Shown: positions 1 to 7,493, numbered from the stretch's first letter. The stretch is DNA of 18,958 bases from an uncultured Megasphaera sp. (GCF_958350005.1 NZ_CATWFF010000020.1:1-18958), one strand, 5' to 3'. Notes: a model not told the origin generated them from the sequence alone. A program made the numbers and translations.

Positions 1-37
1 ATTCTTTCTTAGATGTTTGCATATTCCATGCAGTCAT
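1..37 (-). CDS. Possible start of an uncharacterised gene (candidate immunity protein), truncated by the window edge
   Basis: An ATG whose complement lies at 35-37 opens a frame of 12 codons without a stop up to the window edge (MTAWNMQTSKKE). It begins 17 bases after the stop codon of the MuF-toxin gene and is just as AT-rich as that gene's 3' end. No convincing ribosome binding site precedes it, so a later ATG at 22 is equally possible. Its position directly behind a putative toxin domain is where an immunity gene would be expected in phage MuF-toxin loci; that role is inference from position only. Twelve residues are too few for family assignment. Confidence 0.25.
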   Translation of the reverse strand, partial: MTAWNMQTSKKE

Positions 38-54
38 AATCTTAAATTTCTTTG

Positions 55-1485
55 TTAATAACTGGACACATCACTTTCATTATTTTTTAAATCCTCCGCT
101 AAAGACTTGGCCTTAGAATCGAATTCTGAACTTTGAAAAACAGTCTTAATATACCCGTCTAAAATATACACCCACCCAAGGGAACTACCATATATCTCAT
201 TTCTTCCGTTATATCTAGTTATAGATATAACAGCTTTTTCTATTAATGAAATAGCCGTTTCTTTTGTAACTCCATGATTTCGCTCATGATTGATATGATT
301 ATCATCAAAGGATATGGTATGAAGATTTATCTCTTTAGGTGGATAATGCAATTTTTGGAATTTAATCCCAATTTTCTTTAAACTGCTTTCTATTTTCGTT
401 TTAATTATAGCATTTCTCTTGTCTTCCTGCCACTCTTCCAGTGTTTTCGTCTTGTCGACATACACAGTTTTCCAGTCTTCATACTGCATATTTGCCGGTA
501 CATAGACGGTCTTGCCCGTCTGTTGGTTTCTGGCTGCCCGTGTGCCTGTCTTTGCCTTCCCCGGCCCATACAGGCTGCCGGCAATGGTGGAACGGCAGTT
601 CGGATGCAGCGGCGGTACGTTGGTTCCCGAGGCTGCTTCTGATACGGGGTATACATGGCCGTCATGGGCCCGGCAAATGGCCGATGTGCGCCGGTCCAGG
701 GTAGCAATGAAACGGAAGTACTTCATGCCCGCATCGTGGATGCTGTCCAGCGCTGCCTGGTTATGGACGTAGTTCATTTCTGTCCGCACGAGACGGCGGG
801 CGTTGCTGATGCCGACGTTCATGCGCGTGGCAATACGCTTCGAGATTTTTTCGACGCTCTCGCCGCGATGCACGGCTGTCAGCATTTCGTCTTTGATGGT
901 CTTGGCCAGCAGCTTCTGGTTCTTCCAGATACGCTCGCTGTAGTTCTTCCCGCTCCACCGCGTCCGCAGCACATCTTCCAGCGCCTTGGAATCGACTTTT
1001 GACACGGCGTTTTTCAGCTCTCCTGCCTTAGCAATATCGTAAGTACCGCGATAGTAGTTATCTTTGTACGCCTCGGTCAGAAAATCGGTCATGTCTTTGG
1101 AGGTTTTACGCCCCAGCCTGTCCAGCTCCTGCAGTGTTTCGCTGTATAGCTTGTCCAGGCGGCTGATGCGGCTGCGCATGGCCAGCGTATTCAGCTCTCG
1201 CTCCAATCCTTTATCGCCGCTGTCCTGAATCTGCTTCAGGTACGCTTCCATGCTCATGCGCCACTGGCGAAATTCTTTCCCTGTCAGCAGTTTATACGCT
1301 TCAGCAATACTCAGCTCATTATCCACCGCAAAACGCCCATATAAGGCGGCAATATCAGTCTGGATGCGGCTCAGTGAAGCCTGGTAATAGTCGGCCAGCT
1401 GTGCCTCGATTGTTTCCTGGCAGATTTTGTGCCAGTATTTCTCCCGCTCTTCTGCCCGCTGCTTCCAATAGGCTTCACTGTCCAT
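55..1485 (-). CDS. Phage minor head protein (MuF/SPP1 gp7 family) with a C-terminal nuclease-toxin-like domain
   Basis: 476 residues. Residues 1-310 resemble the MuF-type minor head protein that sits in the procapsid and is packaged with DNA. The basic stretch around 228-245 and the signature at 262-303 (LDRRTSAICRAHDG, then PPLHPNCRS) are characteristic of the family. A linker follows to about 355. Residues 357-476 form a separate domain rich in Lys, Ile and Asn, with HINHERNH at 397-404 and a Gly-Tyr-Ile-Lys-Thr-Val-Phe strand at 444-450. This resembles the BECR-fold phage nucleases (PBECR group: barnase/EndoU/colicin E5-D/RelE-like) found at MuF C-termini. GC content drops from about 50% (421-540) to 31% (61-420) exactly where this domain begins, which suggests that it was acquired separately. 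ATG follows AGGAGG with good spacing. It is placed after the capsid gene rather than after portal. The head role is confident; toxin function is inferred. Confidence 0.85.
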   Translation of the reverse strand: MDSEAYWKQRAEEREKYWHKICQETIEAQLADYYQASLSRIQTDIAALYGRFAVDNELSIAEAYKLLTGKEFRQWRMSMEAYLKQIQDSGDKGLERELNTLAMRSRISRLDKLYSETLQELDRLGRKTSKDMTDFLTEAYKDNYYRGTYDIAKAGELKNAVSKVDSKALEDVLRTRWSGKNYSERIWKNQKLLAKTIKDEMLTAVHRGESVEKISKRIATRMNVGISNARRLVRTEMNYVHNQAALDSIHDAGMKYFRFIATLDRRTSAICRAHDGHVYPVSEAASGTNVPPLHPNCRSTIAGSLYGPGKAKTGTRAARNQQTGKTVYVPANMQYEDWKTVYVDKTKTLEEWQEDKRNAIIKTKIESSLKKIGIKFQKLHYPPKEINLHTISFDDNHINHERNHGVTKETAISLIEKAVISITRYNGRNEIYGSSLGWVYILDGYIKTVFQSSEFDSKAKSLAEDLKNNESDVSSY

Positions 1486-1496
1486 GGCTCATCCTC

Positions 1497-2477
1497 CTAG
1501 CCCAGCTTATGCTTCAGCGCTACCATACGAATCTGCTTCGGTTCATAGACCCGCTTCCAGTTATCCGGATTAGCCAGCTCTGCCCGGGACGGCGATTCTA
1601 CGTTTTCTCTGGCCACGTTCTGCCATGCAATTCCACGAGGATGCATAATGAAGCAGTGACGATTGTACAGCATGTTGACGCCGGCACCTACGTCGGGATC
1701 TCGTCTTGTTTCTGTACGGACAAAGCCGACCGGATTGCCTTCACCAAAGGCCACAGCACCCTGGCCGAAGAGATACGTCGTATACACCTTGTCAGCACCT
1801 TCTCCTTCTACGGGGCAGCCATCATCGACAATGACCCGGCGATCCTGATAGGTTTCAAATTCAACAGAATTGCTGTCACGCTGGGTGGTAATCAGGTTCT
1901 GTTTTTTCAGGTATGCCTTGGTTGCCGAGTGCATAGCTACCGCCGTCAGCTGGTCCTGTGCATCGCCCAGGAGCTGCAGGGCATCAATGAACACAGATGC
2001 CGAAATGTAAGCCGCTGTTTTCGTGCCGCCGGAAATATCCAGTACATGATCGGCCATAGTCGGTGCTGCAAACACGCCTTTCAGCAGATTAATCAGCTCC
2101 GCCTGATATTCACGGGCCCAGTACCGGGATACAAGGTCAGCAATAGCCTTCATGGGGTCCGAGCCGGCAAGAGCTGCGGCCAGGGACGTAGCAGACCATT
2201 TCTGCTGCCGCATGATGGTCGTCGATACGTCTTTGTTGGACGTAATTTTCTGGAATTCAATCTGTTTCCCTTCAATGATGTTCTGCGATTCTCCTGTCAG
2301 GTCTTCGAAGAACGGCATATTATGCGTGCGTGCCGCTTCCGATGCCAGTCGAGTGAATTCAGGGCTCGTCGAAATGATGCCGGACGAGTACAGCGCAGAT
2401 AATTCCATCGTACGATTGATTACGTACGGGTTAAATAATTCCGGCACAATAATGTCGGTAAGTGTTGTTCCTGCCAT
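1497..2477 (-). CDS. Major capsid protein (putative HK97-fold, Bacillota siphophage type)
   Basis: 326 residues. The opening, with TLTDIIVPELFNPYVINRT, is typical of a family of siphophage major capsid proteins that start by naming the region of the protein ('vPe.f.pYv.e.t') and lack a protease-processed delta domain. Further family-like blocks are the EGKQIEFQKITS strand near residue 68, a central AIADLVSRYWAREYQAELI helix near 110, and the closing IAWQNVARENVESPSRAELANP segment. The protein forms the icosahedral shell. The ATG overlaps the stop of the scaffold gene by one base (TAATG), with GGAGG nine bases upstream, so the two are translationally coupled as expected for a scaffold/capsid pair. 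Assignment rests on sequence style plus neighbours (scaffold upstream, MuF downstream). Confidence 0.85.
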   Translation of the reverse strand: MAGTTLTDIIVPELFNPYVINRTMELSALYSSGIISTSPEFTRLASEAARTHNMPFFEDLTGESQNIIEGKQIEFQKITSNKDVSTTIMRQQKWSATSLAAALAGSDPMKAIADLVSRYWAREYQAELINLLKGVFAAPTMADHVLDISGGTKTAAYISASVFIDALQLLGDAQDQLTAVAMHSATKAYLKKQNLITTQRDSNSVEFETYQDRRVIVDDGCPVEGEGADKVYTTYLFGQGAVAFGEGNPVGFVRTETRRDPDVGAGVNMLYNRHCFIMHPRGIAWQNVARENVESPSRAELANPDNWKRVYEPKQIRMVALKHKLG

Positions 2478-3112
2478 TAGTCAGTTCCTCCAATCGTAAT
2501 ATTGGCAGCCGCGGCCAGGGCCTGCGCCTGCTTGGGATTTTCTTTAAATAAACGGCCCTGTTCTGTCAGGTTAAAGGTTTCCTTGGCAAAGGGATTTGTC
2601 GGCCCTCCGCCATTGCCGCCATTGGGCTTATATTCCGGCGGCTTTTTATCTTCCTTGAACAGAAAGGGCTTCGCTTCTCTGATTGTCTTGAGTTGTTCGT
2701 CAAGGCCGGCGACTTTTCCGTCCTCGCCGAGGACGAGTTTATCTTTATCAAACAGCCCGGCCACGATATCCGCATCCTGGGCACTGCCGGCAACCGCTAC
2801 CTGAATGGCAGCCGTCAGCCGCAGGTCTTTCATCTTGGCTTCTGCTTCTGCTGCATCGGCCTTGTTTTTATCCTGCAGCTCTTTAATCTGCTTTTTCAGG
2901 GCTTCGTTGTCGCCAGTATTCTTTTTCAGTGTTTCCAGCTGCTTATCCCGTTCGGATACGGTCTGCTGCAAGGTCTTCTTTTCCTCGTTGACCTCATTAA
3001 AACGAGATTTCGGCACATAGGCGCCGTCTAAAAAAGCGGCCACCGTTTTTGCGGCGTCCGCTTTCTTGTCTTCTGCAATACCTAAATTGGCAATCAATTC
3101 TTCCGTTGTCAT
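2477..3112 (-). CDS. Phage capsid scaffolding protein (minor structural GP20 family)
   Basis: 211 residues, very charged. The N-terminus (MTTEELIANLGI, then DGAYVPKSRFNEVNEEKK near 29-46) matches the GP20-type scaffold family, in which the 'yiPk..fneln...k.l' segment leads into a long coiled coil. Here heptad-like Glu/Lys/Leu sequence runs from about 39 to 98. The remainder is a helical segment and a Gly/Asn-rich hinge near 163-172 (NGGNGGGPTNPFA) before the C-terminal helix, which in this family contacts the capsid protein. It should assemble with the capsid protein as an internal core of the procapsid and then leave. Start ATG lies 6-7 bases after AGGAG. It ends in TAATG overlap with the capsid gene. 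Confidence 0.85.
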   Translation of the reverse strand: MTTEELIANLGIAEDKKADAAKTVAAFLDGAYVPKSRFNEVNEEKKTLQQTVSERDKQLETLKKNTGDNEALKKQIKELQDKNKADAAEAEAKMKDLRLTAAIQVAVAGSAQDADIVAGLFDKDKLVLGEDGKVAGLDEQLKTIREAKPFLFKEDKKPPEYKPNGGNGGGPTNPFAKETFNLTEQGRLFKENPKQAQALAAAANITIGGTD

Positions 3113-3169
3113 ATAAATCTCCTCTCCGGTTTTTACCGAGGTAACCTGCCTCGTCTGTTATCATACGAG

Positions 3170-3574
3170 TTACGAATTCGCGTTAATCACGCCGGCAGCC
3201 CGCAAGGCTGTCAAAATTGCATTGACAGATGTACGCAGCGCTGCCGCATCCGCCCCGTCTGCCACATCGGCAATAGCTGCCTGCTTAGTAATTCCCGGGT
3301 CGCCCTTGTCCCCCTTGTCGCCTTTATCACCCTTAGGGCCAGCAGCACCGGCAGCACCAGTCTTACCAGCAGGGCCAGCGGGTCCGGCTGCGCCTGCTGC
3401 ACCAGTATCGCCTTTATCGCCCTTGTCACCTTTATCGCCTTTAGGGCCTTGTTCTCCCTGCGGCCCCGGTGTCATAGCTCTGGTATTGGCTGCTTCAATC
3501 CCCGTTTCCATGTTGTTCAGGGCATCAGCTGTAATCACGTCGCCGGTCGCCCATGTCTTTTTTGTGTATGCCAT
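3170..3574 (-). CDS. Collagen-like phage head fibre protein
   Basis: 134 residues in three parts. Residues 1-33 (YTKKTWATGDVITADALNNMETGI) are the attachment region typical of phage head fibre or fibre-like proteins. Residues 37-96 are 20 uninterrupted Gly-X-Y triplets, including two GDK-GDK-GDK runs, predicted to form a collagen-like trimeric stalk. Residues 97-134, ending in LTALRAAGVINANS, match the short C-terminal region common in head fibre proteins. Genes of this kind usually sit in the head module, and this one lies between portal and scaffold; it probably decorates the capsid surface. ATG follows AGGAGG by eight bases. The repeats are also visible in the DNA (3300-3480), so copy number may vary between strains. 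Function outside decoration, such as adhesion to mucus or cells, is unproven. Confidence 0.8.
   Translation of the reverse strand: MAYTKKTWATGDVITADALNNMETGIEAANTRAMTPGPQGEQGPKGDKGDKGDKGDTGAAGAAGPAGPAGKTGAAGAAGPKGDKGDKGDKGDPGITKQAAIADVADGADAAALRTSVNAILTALRAAGVINANS
3300..3480 (-). repeat. Tandem 9-bp-phased repeats encoding Gly-X-Y collagen triplets
   Basis: The plus strand shows reiterated blocks such as CCTTTATCACC / CCCTTGTCGCC / GCAGCACCGGCAGCACC, the complement of codons for GDK, GPA and GAA triplets in the head fibre gene. Two GDK-rich runs flank a GAA/GPA-rich centre. Such in-frame repeats can expand or contract by slippage or recombination. Confidence 0.85.
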
Positions 3575-3590
3575 CTCTGTTTCCTCCTGT

Positions 3591-3791
3591 TTATGCGCTT
3601 ACAACTGCCTCGCCAACGACGGCCGTACCCACAATAGGATCGGCGCCGCTGGCAGGTACTTCAAATTTTTCTCCAGTCTCACAACATTCCTGTATCATGC
3701 GGCAAATTTCGTACTCACTGTACCCCTTTACCACTGAGACCGGGAAATCTTCATCAAATTGTTTAATGTATCGTAACAACCACTTATACAT
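3591..3791 (-). CDS. Uncharacterised small phage head-module protein, 66 residues
   Basis: The ATG complementary to 3789-3791 is preceded by GGAGGTGA at eight bases, so I prefer it to an upstream ATG at 3812 that would have no good ribosome binding site. The product (MYKWLLRYIKQFDEDFPVSV...) is a small acidic-then-hydrophobic protein with two adjacent cysteines near residue 37 and an Ala/Val-rich tail (GTAVVGEAVVSA). It overlaps the 3' end of the portal gene by eight bases, which implies coupled translation. I do not recognise the family; similar tiny genes sit after portal in many Bacillota phages. It has no visible signal peptide or membrane segment. Confidence 0.75.
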   Translation of the reverse strand: MYKWLLRYIKQFDEDFPVSVVKGYSEYEICRMIQECCETGEKFEVPASGADPIVGTAVVGEAVVSA

Positions 3792-5178
3792 CGCCCTCAC
3801 CTCCCTCATCATTCATGTCGTCATACAGGTTATCTCGTTTGGCCTGTTCCTCTTCCTCTGCCTGCAGCTCTTTTTCCTCATTCTCGACGTTGTCTACAAA
3901 GGGGTGATTCTTCAGAATCGTCTTGCGGGAAATAATCCCCTGCGACTTGCTGCACATATCGACCAGTTCCGCATCATTGCGAATCGACGTGCGTGTCCAG
4001 GTCTGCGTAATGGATGCGGCCGACTGCCCATGGAACTGCAGGATAGCCCGTACCAGCTCAGCAAAACCCAGACGGAACTCTGTTTCCATCATGCCGGCTT
4101 TCAGCTCCAGCAGTGCATACAGGAATTTCATGGCTTCGCCGCTGGTTGCGTCCAGTCCCTGCTGCTGCGGGTCCACGCCCTGCCCCATATCAAAGATGGA
4201 TTTACGTGTCAGTTCCAGCATTTTATCCCGCGCTTCTACTGGAATGTCAATGGTAAGGGTAGACACGCCGCTGGCATCGCTGCCGCCGTTGTTATCCAGG
4301 TTGATGGCTTTATAGTACTTGATATTCTTCAAAAAGCCTTCCAGGTCTTCGCCGCCGTAGTTGGTCAGAACAAAGATGACTTCCTGCACATCTTCCAGAT
4401 CATTCATAAACCCGCTGTATGTCTTATCATAGGCGTCGATCAGCGGCTTGACCTGATCTAAATCGCTCGTACGCAGATTATTATTGCCAAATGGGATAAA
4501 AGGCACACGGCCAAAGTCGTGGCGGTATTCGTTTGCTGCATCAGACAGGCCGGCGTCGTAAAACTCCGTAAAGCATGGCCAGTCCATGAGGCCCTCCTGC
4601 ACGGTATCGCTGACCCGTTTGCGAAAAGCCTGGCACTCCGTATCGGTCCAGTATTCATACACGTCGTACTGTTCGCCTGTGTCGTCTATATCTGAGTATA
4701 CCCGCAGTACTGCCAGCAGCGTATGGTCCAGCCTGGGCGACCAGACAGGAATAATCTCGGCCGATGGTACAACGCCCCAGCCAAATCCGTTACTGTCCTG
4801 CCAGTAATGCACCCAGGCAATACCGGCATTGCTGGCATTGACGGCCAGGTCCTTGCAGCGTTTGGAAAAAGCATCGCCCAAATCATGAGTAATCAGCTGA
4901 TTTTGTGCGTCATTCTGTACATCGAATAATGGCGGTGCCGTAAACATATAGGCCACTTTCTGGTCTACCAGCAGCTTATAAAAGCTGTGGGGCAGACGAT
5001 TGTCTGCTTTCCGCTGCGGATTCTGTACGTCATCACTTTTCTTCGTTTTGTCCAGCAGGATATCATTCTGCACCCTGTAGTATCGCTCAGCCGTCCAGGC
5101 ATGATTCATAAAGTCTGCATGCCCTTCTGTATATTGGGCGATTAACTTCTTTGCACCTTGTATATCCAATCTCTTCAC
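3784..5178 (-). CDS. Phage portal protein (SPP1 gp6-like family)
   Basis: 464 residues, the usual length for the family. The early block ending in RLPHSFYKLLVDQKVAYMFTAPP (about 62-84) is the hallmark in which the 'N.f...ivd.kv.Yl.g.P' helix leads into the portal core. The WVHYWQDSNGFGWGVVPSAEIIPVW segment fits the wing/crown beta region. The C-terminus is strongly acidic (ELQAEEEEQAKRDN, then DDMNDEGGEGDV). Twelve copies form the ring at the capsid vertex through which TerL pumps DNA. The first codon in frame is GTG at 5178, directly after the TerL TAG; the ribosome binding site is weak (GAAG/AGGTG), and a TTG three codons later is an alternative start. It lies between TerL and a small overlapping gene. 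Confidence 0.92.
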   Translation of the reverse strand: MKRLDIQGAKKLIAQYTEGHADFMNHAWTAERYYRVQNDILLDKTKKSDDVQNPQRKADNRLPHSFYKLLVDQKVAYMFTAPPLFDVQNDAQNQLITHDLGDAFSKRCKDLAVNASNAGIAWVHYWQDSNGFGWGVVPSAEIIPVWSPRLDHTLLAVLRVYSDIDDTGEQYDVYEYWTDTECQAFRKRVSDTVQEGLMDWPCFTEFYDAGLSDAANEYRHDFGRVPFIPFGNNNLRTSDLDQVKPLIDAYDKTYSGFMNDLEDVQEVIFVLTNYGGEDLEGFLKNIKYYKAINLDNNGGSDASGVSTLTIDIPVEARDKMLELTRKSIFDMGQGVDPQQQGLDATSGEAMKFLYALLELKAGMMETEFRLGFAELVRAILQFHGQSAASITQTWTRTSIRNDAELVDMCSKSQGIISRKTILKNHPFVDNVENEEKELQAEEEEQAKRDNLYDDMNDEGGEGDV

Positions 5179-6420
5179 CTACTTCAAAATGCGGATTCGT
5201 GCCCGCGGCATATCCCGTTCCATGGCATAGCGTGTAGCATCGATGGCGTGATTGTCCTTATCCGGATAAGATGAAATAAACTGGCCGTCCCGATTCCGTT
5301 CATATTCATAATTGACGAATTCCCGGTACGTATTGGGGCATCGCCGTTTATCAATATAAATATGTGCCAGGTTCTGCAGCCATTTCATGCCGTGGTCTAC
5401 GCTGTCCGGACCTTTCCGGGCCCCTGTAATCGAAAGGCCATAATCCCGCATTTCCGCGATGGATTTGGGTTCTGCACTGTCGGCCGTAATCCGTCGTCCC
5501 TTCGACTTCTGCTGTATCCGTTCAGCTGCCTGCCGGTTCGTCAGTTTCTGCTGGTATATCTCATCGAAAATATACAGCTCTTCGTGTTTGGCGTCGTACT
5601 GCATGGCGACGTAAGCCAGCGGGTCTACGGCAAATCCGAAGTCCAGACCGTCATGAAGGCGGTCAAACTGACTGACTTGCTCGTTCGTCATGGCCATATC
5701 TTCTACATTTTCAAAAACAGCGCCGCCTGTACCCGTCACTTCGCCAAGATACTCGTGATTGTAGGCCGTCTCATTTTTCGCCTTCAGCTTTTCTGCTTCC
5801 AGTAAAAACTGCTCTCCCAGCCAGGCCGGCGGAACGCCCAAATACGTCGAGTGGTCAACCAGGCGGTCCGCATCGTCAAGAAGCTGCTCTTCGTTGACCC
5901 AGTTGTTCCGGCTTTTCGGTGGATTGAAGGAATAAAAGCACCAGTAAGCCGGGCCGCCGCGCAATAAAGACTGGTTTAAATTGCGGATTTCATCCATGCC
6001 GGCAAACTGATCCAGCTCTTCGTACCACACTAGGCCCACATAGCCAAAGGGAAGTTTCAGCGATTTAATTTTGCTTTTGTCGTCAACACCAAGAAACAGG
6101 ATTTTCTGCCCTGTCTTGCTATAGGTCATTTCCGGCGGCGACGTGCGTGTCTTGAAATACGCAGTCAGTCCCAATGATTCAATAGCCCATTCCAGCTGGG
6201 GAAATACGGAGTTCCGCAGCGTATTGCCTACCTTACGCATGACTACGGCGTGGCAGTCAGGATGCCGCAGGAGCTGAAGAATAAGCTCAATACTGATGTA
6301 ACTGGATTTTGTGCTGCCCCGCCCGCCTTTAAGCCAGTAGTGGGTATAGGCATGCTGGTTGCACGCGCGATGGACGCCGGCAAAATGCGGCGCTACCAAT
6401 GTGGATACTCTAATCTGCAT
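5179..6420 (-). CDS. terL: Terminase large subunit, ATPase and nuclease (PBSX/SPP1 type)
   Basis: Packaging motor. Counting from the upstream ATG at 6426, the Walker A loop is GGRGSTKS (34-41), a deviant form usual in terminases; Walker B is LVWYEE (132-137), with the glutamate next to the catalytic pair. The nuclease half has GLDFGFAVDP near 250, ITADSAEPKSIAEM near 323, and the closing DKDNHAIDATRYAMER near the C-terminus, which supply the RNase-H-fold metal ligands. Two in-frame ATGs exist: 6426 lies only two bases after AGGAGG, whereas 6420 is spaced eight bases, so I call 6420 (413 residues). The gene overlaps terS and abuts portal, which is the canonical packaging order. Confidence 0.95.
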   Translation of the reverse strand: MQIRVSTLVAPHFAGVHRACNQHAYTHYWLKGGRGSTKSSYISIELILQLLRHPDCHAVVMRKVGNTLRNSVFPQLEWAIESLGLTAYFKTRTSPPEMTYSKTGQKILFLGVDDKSKIKSLKLPFGYVGLVWYEELDQFAGMDEIRNLNQSLLRGGPAYWCFYSFNPPKSRNNWVNEEQLLDDADRLVDHSTYLGVPPAWLGEQFLLEAEKLKAKNETAYNHEYLGEVTGTGGAVFENVEDMAMTNEQVSQFDRLHDGLDFGFAVDPLAYVAMQYDAKHEELYIFDEIYQQKLTNRQAAERIQQKSKGRRITADSAEPKSIAEMRDYGLSITGARKGPDSVDHGMKWLQNLAHIYIDKRRCPNTYREFVNYEYERNRDGQFISSYPDKDNHAIDATRYAMERDMPRARIRILK

Positions 6421-6910
6421 GTCCATCCCCTCCTAAATCATCAATAATCTGTATAGCCTCTTCGCTGCCCGTATCCTGCATAGCTGATACTTCGGCTTTG
6501 AGTTTTTCATTCCGCAGCCGCTGCTCTTCTACGTCTAATTTCAAGGGATACCGCTTCAACAGCAGCTCAGCCGCTTTCAGCCTGTCCCTGGCGCTGATCT
6601 GCTTTTTGACAATCTTCGTTTCTGACCCGCCATCGCCATTCAGCTCAGATACAACAACTTCTTCCCGTATCTGTCCCCGCATGGCTGCTGTCAGGTGCTG
6701 CATAATTTCTTCCGGCGTCGCTGTCTTCAGCTTTTCGATCTCTTTCATGCGGCTGTCAATAGCTTGTTGGATGGCAGGTTTTAGCAGGTTTTCTTGTCCC
6801 GTCACTCGTGCTGTTTTCTCGCTGTATCCAGCCCGTCTTGCTGCTTCTGTTGCATTTCCTGTTTCAATATAGGCCTCAACAAATCGCCGCTGCCGTTCCG
6901 TCAATTTCAT
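6410..6910 (-). CDS. terS: Terminase small subunit
   Basis: 166 residues from the ATG at 6910. The product opens MKLTERQRRFVEAYIETGNATEAARRAGYS, the standard N-terminal helix-turn-helix of Bacillota terminase small subunits, which bind the packaging site on phage DNA and hand it to TerL. A central SEKTARVTGQENLLKPAIQQAI and a charged coiled-coil-like C-terminal half (DRLKAAELLLKRYPLKLDVEEQRLRNEKLKAEV) fit the oligomerisation region. The frame is open further upstream through two GTG codons (6925, 6922), but family alignment favours the ATG. A GGTGGTGAAG stretch is the only ribosome-binding candidate and is modest. The 3' end overlaps terL by 11 bases. This is the first gene after the promoter/terminator element at 6950-7020. 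Confidence 0.92.
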   Translation of the reverse strand: MKLTERQRRFVEAYIETGNATEAARRAGYSEKTARVTGQENLLKPAIQQAIDSRMKEIEKLKTATPEEIMQHLTAAMRGQIREEVVVSELNGDGGSETKIVKKQISARDRLKAAELLLKRYPLKLDVEEQRLRNEKLKAEVSAMQDTGSEEAIQIIDDLGGDGHAD

Positions 6911-6949
6911 TACATGCTTCACCACCGCCTAGCCTAGTTTTTTCCCAAC

Positions 6950-6988
6950 AAAAAAGAGACGCCGTGTTTGCCACAGCATCTCTTTTTT
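6950..6988 (-). terminator. Strong bidirectional Rho-independent terminator before the packaging genes
   Basis: A 17-bp stem pairs 6950-6966 with 6972-6988 (AAAAAAGAGACGCCGTG on the plus strand), with only G-U wobbles and a five-base loop. Read on the minus strand the stem ends in six Ts and then GTTGGG; the A/T tails make it usable in either direction. It lies between the regulator gene and terS. Confidence 0.85.
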
Positions 6989-6990
6989 CT

Positions 6991-7020
6991 AATATCTCAG
7001 TATATAGTCTATCATGTCAA
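6991..7020 (-). promoter_or_regulatory. Candidate late promoter, TTGACA -35
   Basis: On the minus strand a perfect TTGACA (complement at 7015-7020, overlapping the regulator's TGA stop) is followed after 18 bases by GATATT (6991-6996), a 4/6 match to TATAAT. Transcription would start near 6984, inside the 5' arm of the adjacent hairpin. The -35 is convincing; the -10 is only fair. Confidence 0.45.
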
Positions 7021-7493
7021 GGGTGGGGATGGTAGGGGATTTCCGAAGTGAGTTTGTAAAATTTTTTTGAAAATTTTCGTTCAAACTCTTCAAGAGCTCT
7101 TTTGTGCAATGTTTGCCGTACATGGTCCTCTGTTTTATCCATCACCATCGCAATTTCCCGCCATGTTTCATCGCCGATATACCGCCCCAATAGCACGATG
7201 CGCAGATTCCGTTCCTCGATACTGTCAATCTGCTGTAATACTGTATCTTCATACTGGCGGTACTGTGACACAATATTCTTCTGTCGCTGCAGTTGCTTTT
7301 TGAACCTCTCGAAATCTTCTGCACTCCAAAAACTTTGCTGACTGGTTCTTCCGGTGTCAGGCGATATGCGCCCTGTAATTTTTTCAGATGGTCCGGAAAA
7401 CATTTCCCGTTCCATCCGCCGGATCAGCTTACTCCGCTGCTGTATCTCAGCGGGAATATCCTTGTACTGTGATAAATACTCATCAGCTGTCAT
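7017..7493 (-). CDS. Sigma-70 region 4-like phage transcriptional regulator (ArpU/RinA-like late activator candidate)
   Basis: 158 residues from the ATG at 7493 (another in-frame ATG at 7499 lies too close to the GGAGG). The N-terminal half is charged and helical with a central SAEDFERFKKQLQRQKNIVSQYRQYEDTVLQQI coiled-coil-like stretch. Residues about 95-140 contain RNLRIVLLGRYIGDETWREI followed by AMVMDKTEDHVRQTLHKRAL, which has the spacing of a sigma-70 region 4 helix-turn-helix. This is the design of the small regulators that turn on packaging and structural genes in many Bacillota phages. Position supports that role: it is the last gene before terS, and a promoter and terminator lie right behind it. 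DNA binding is a family inference; target sites are not identified. Confidence 0.75.
   Translation of the reverse strand: MTADEYLSQYKDIPAEIQQRSKLIRRMEREMFSGPSEKITGRISPDTGRTSQQSFWSAEDFERFKKQLQRQKNIVSQYRQYEDTVLQQIDSIEERNLRIVLLGRYIGDETWREIAMVMDKTEDHVRQTLHKRALEEFERKFSKKFYKLTSEIPYHPHP

Noticed and set aside
1374..2402. 342-codon open frame on the plus strand
   Set aside because: It lies antisense to the capsid and MuF genes, has no plausible ribosome binding site or family features, and its protein looks like random Cys/Arg/His-rich translation.
3113..3169. Terminator or attenuator between fibre and scaffold
   Set aside because: Only a five-base stem (CGAGG/CCTCG) and a four-base stem, without a T-run; too weak.
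3222..3737. 171-codon plus-strand frame with Pro/Ala/Ser-Leu repeats
   Set aside because: It is the complement of the collagen repeat; the minus-strand reading has a fibre N-terminus, C-terminus and good ribosome binding site.
3553..4461. 302-codon open frame on the plus strand
   Set aside because: Antisense to portal and fibre genes; it reflects codon bias of the real genes and shows no domain.
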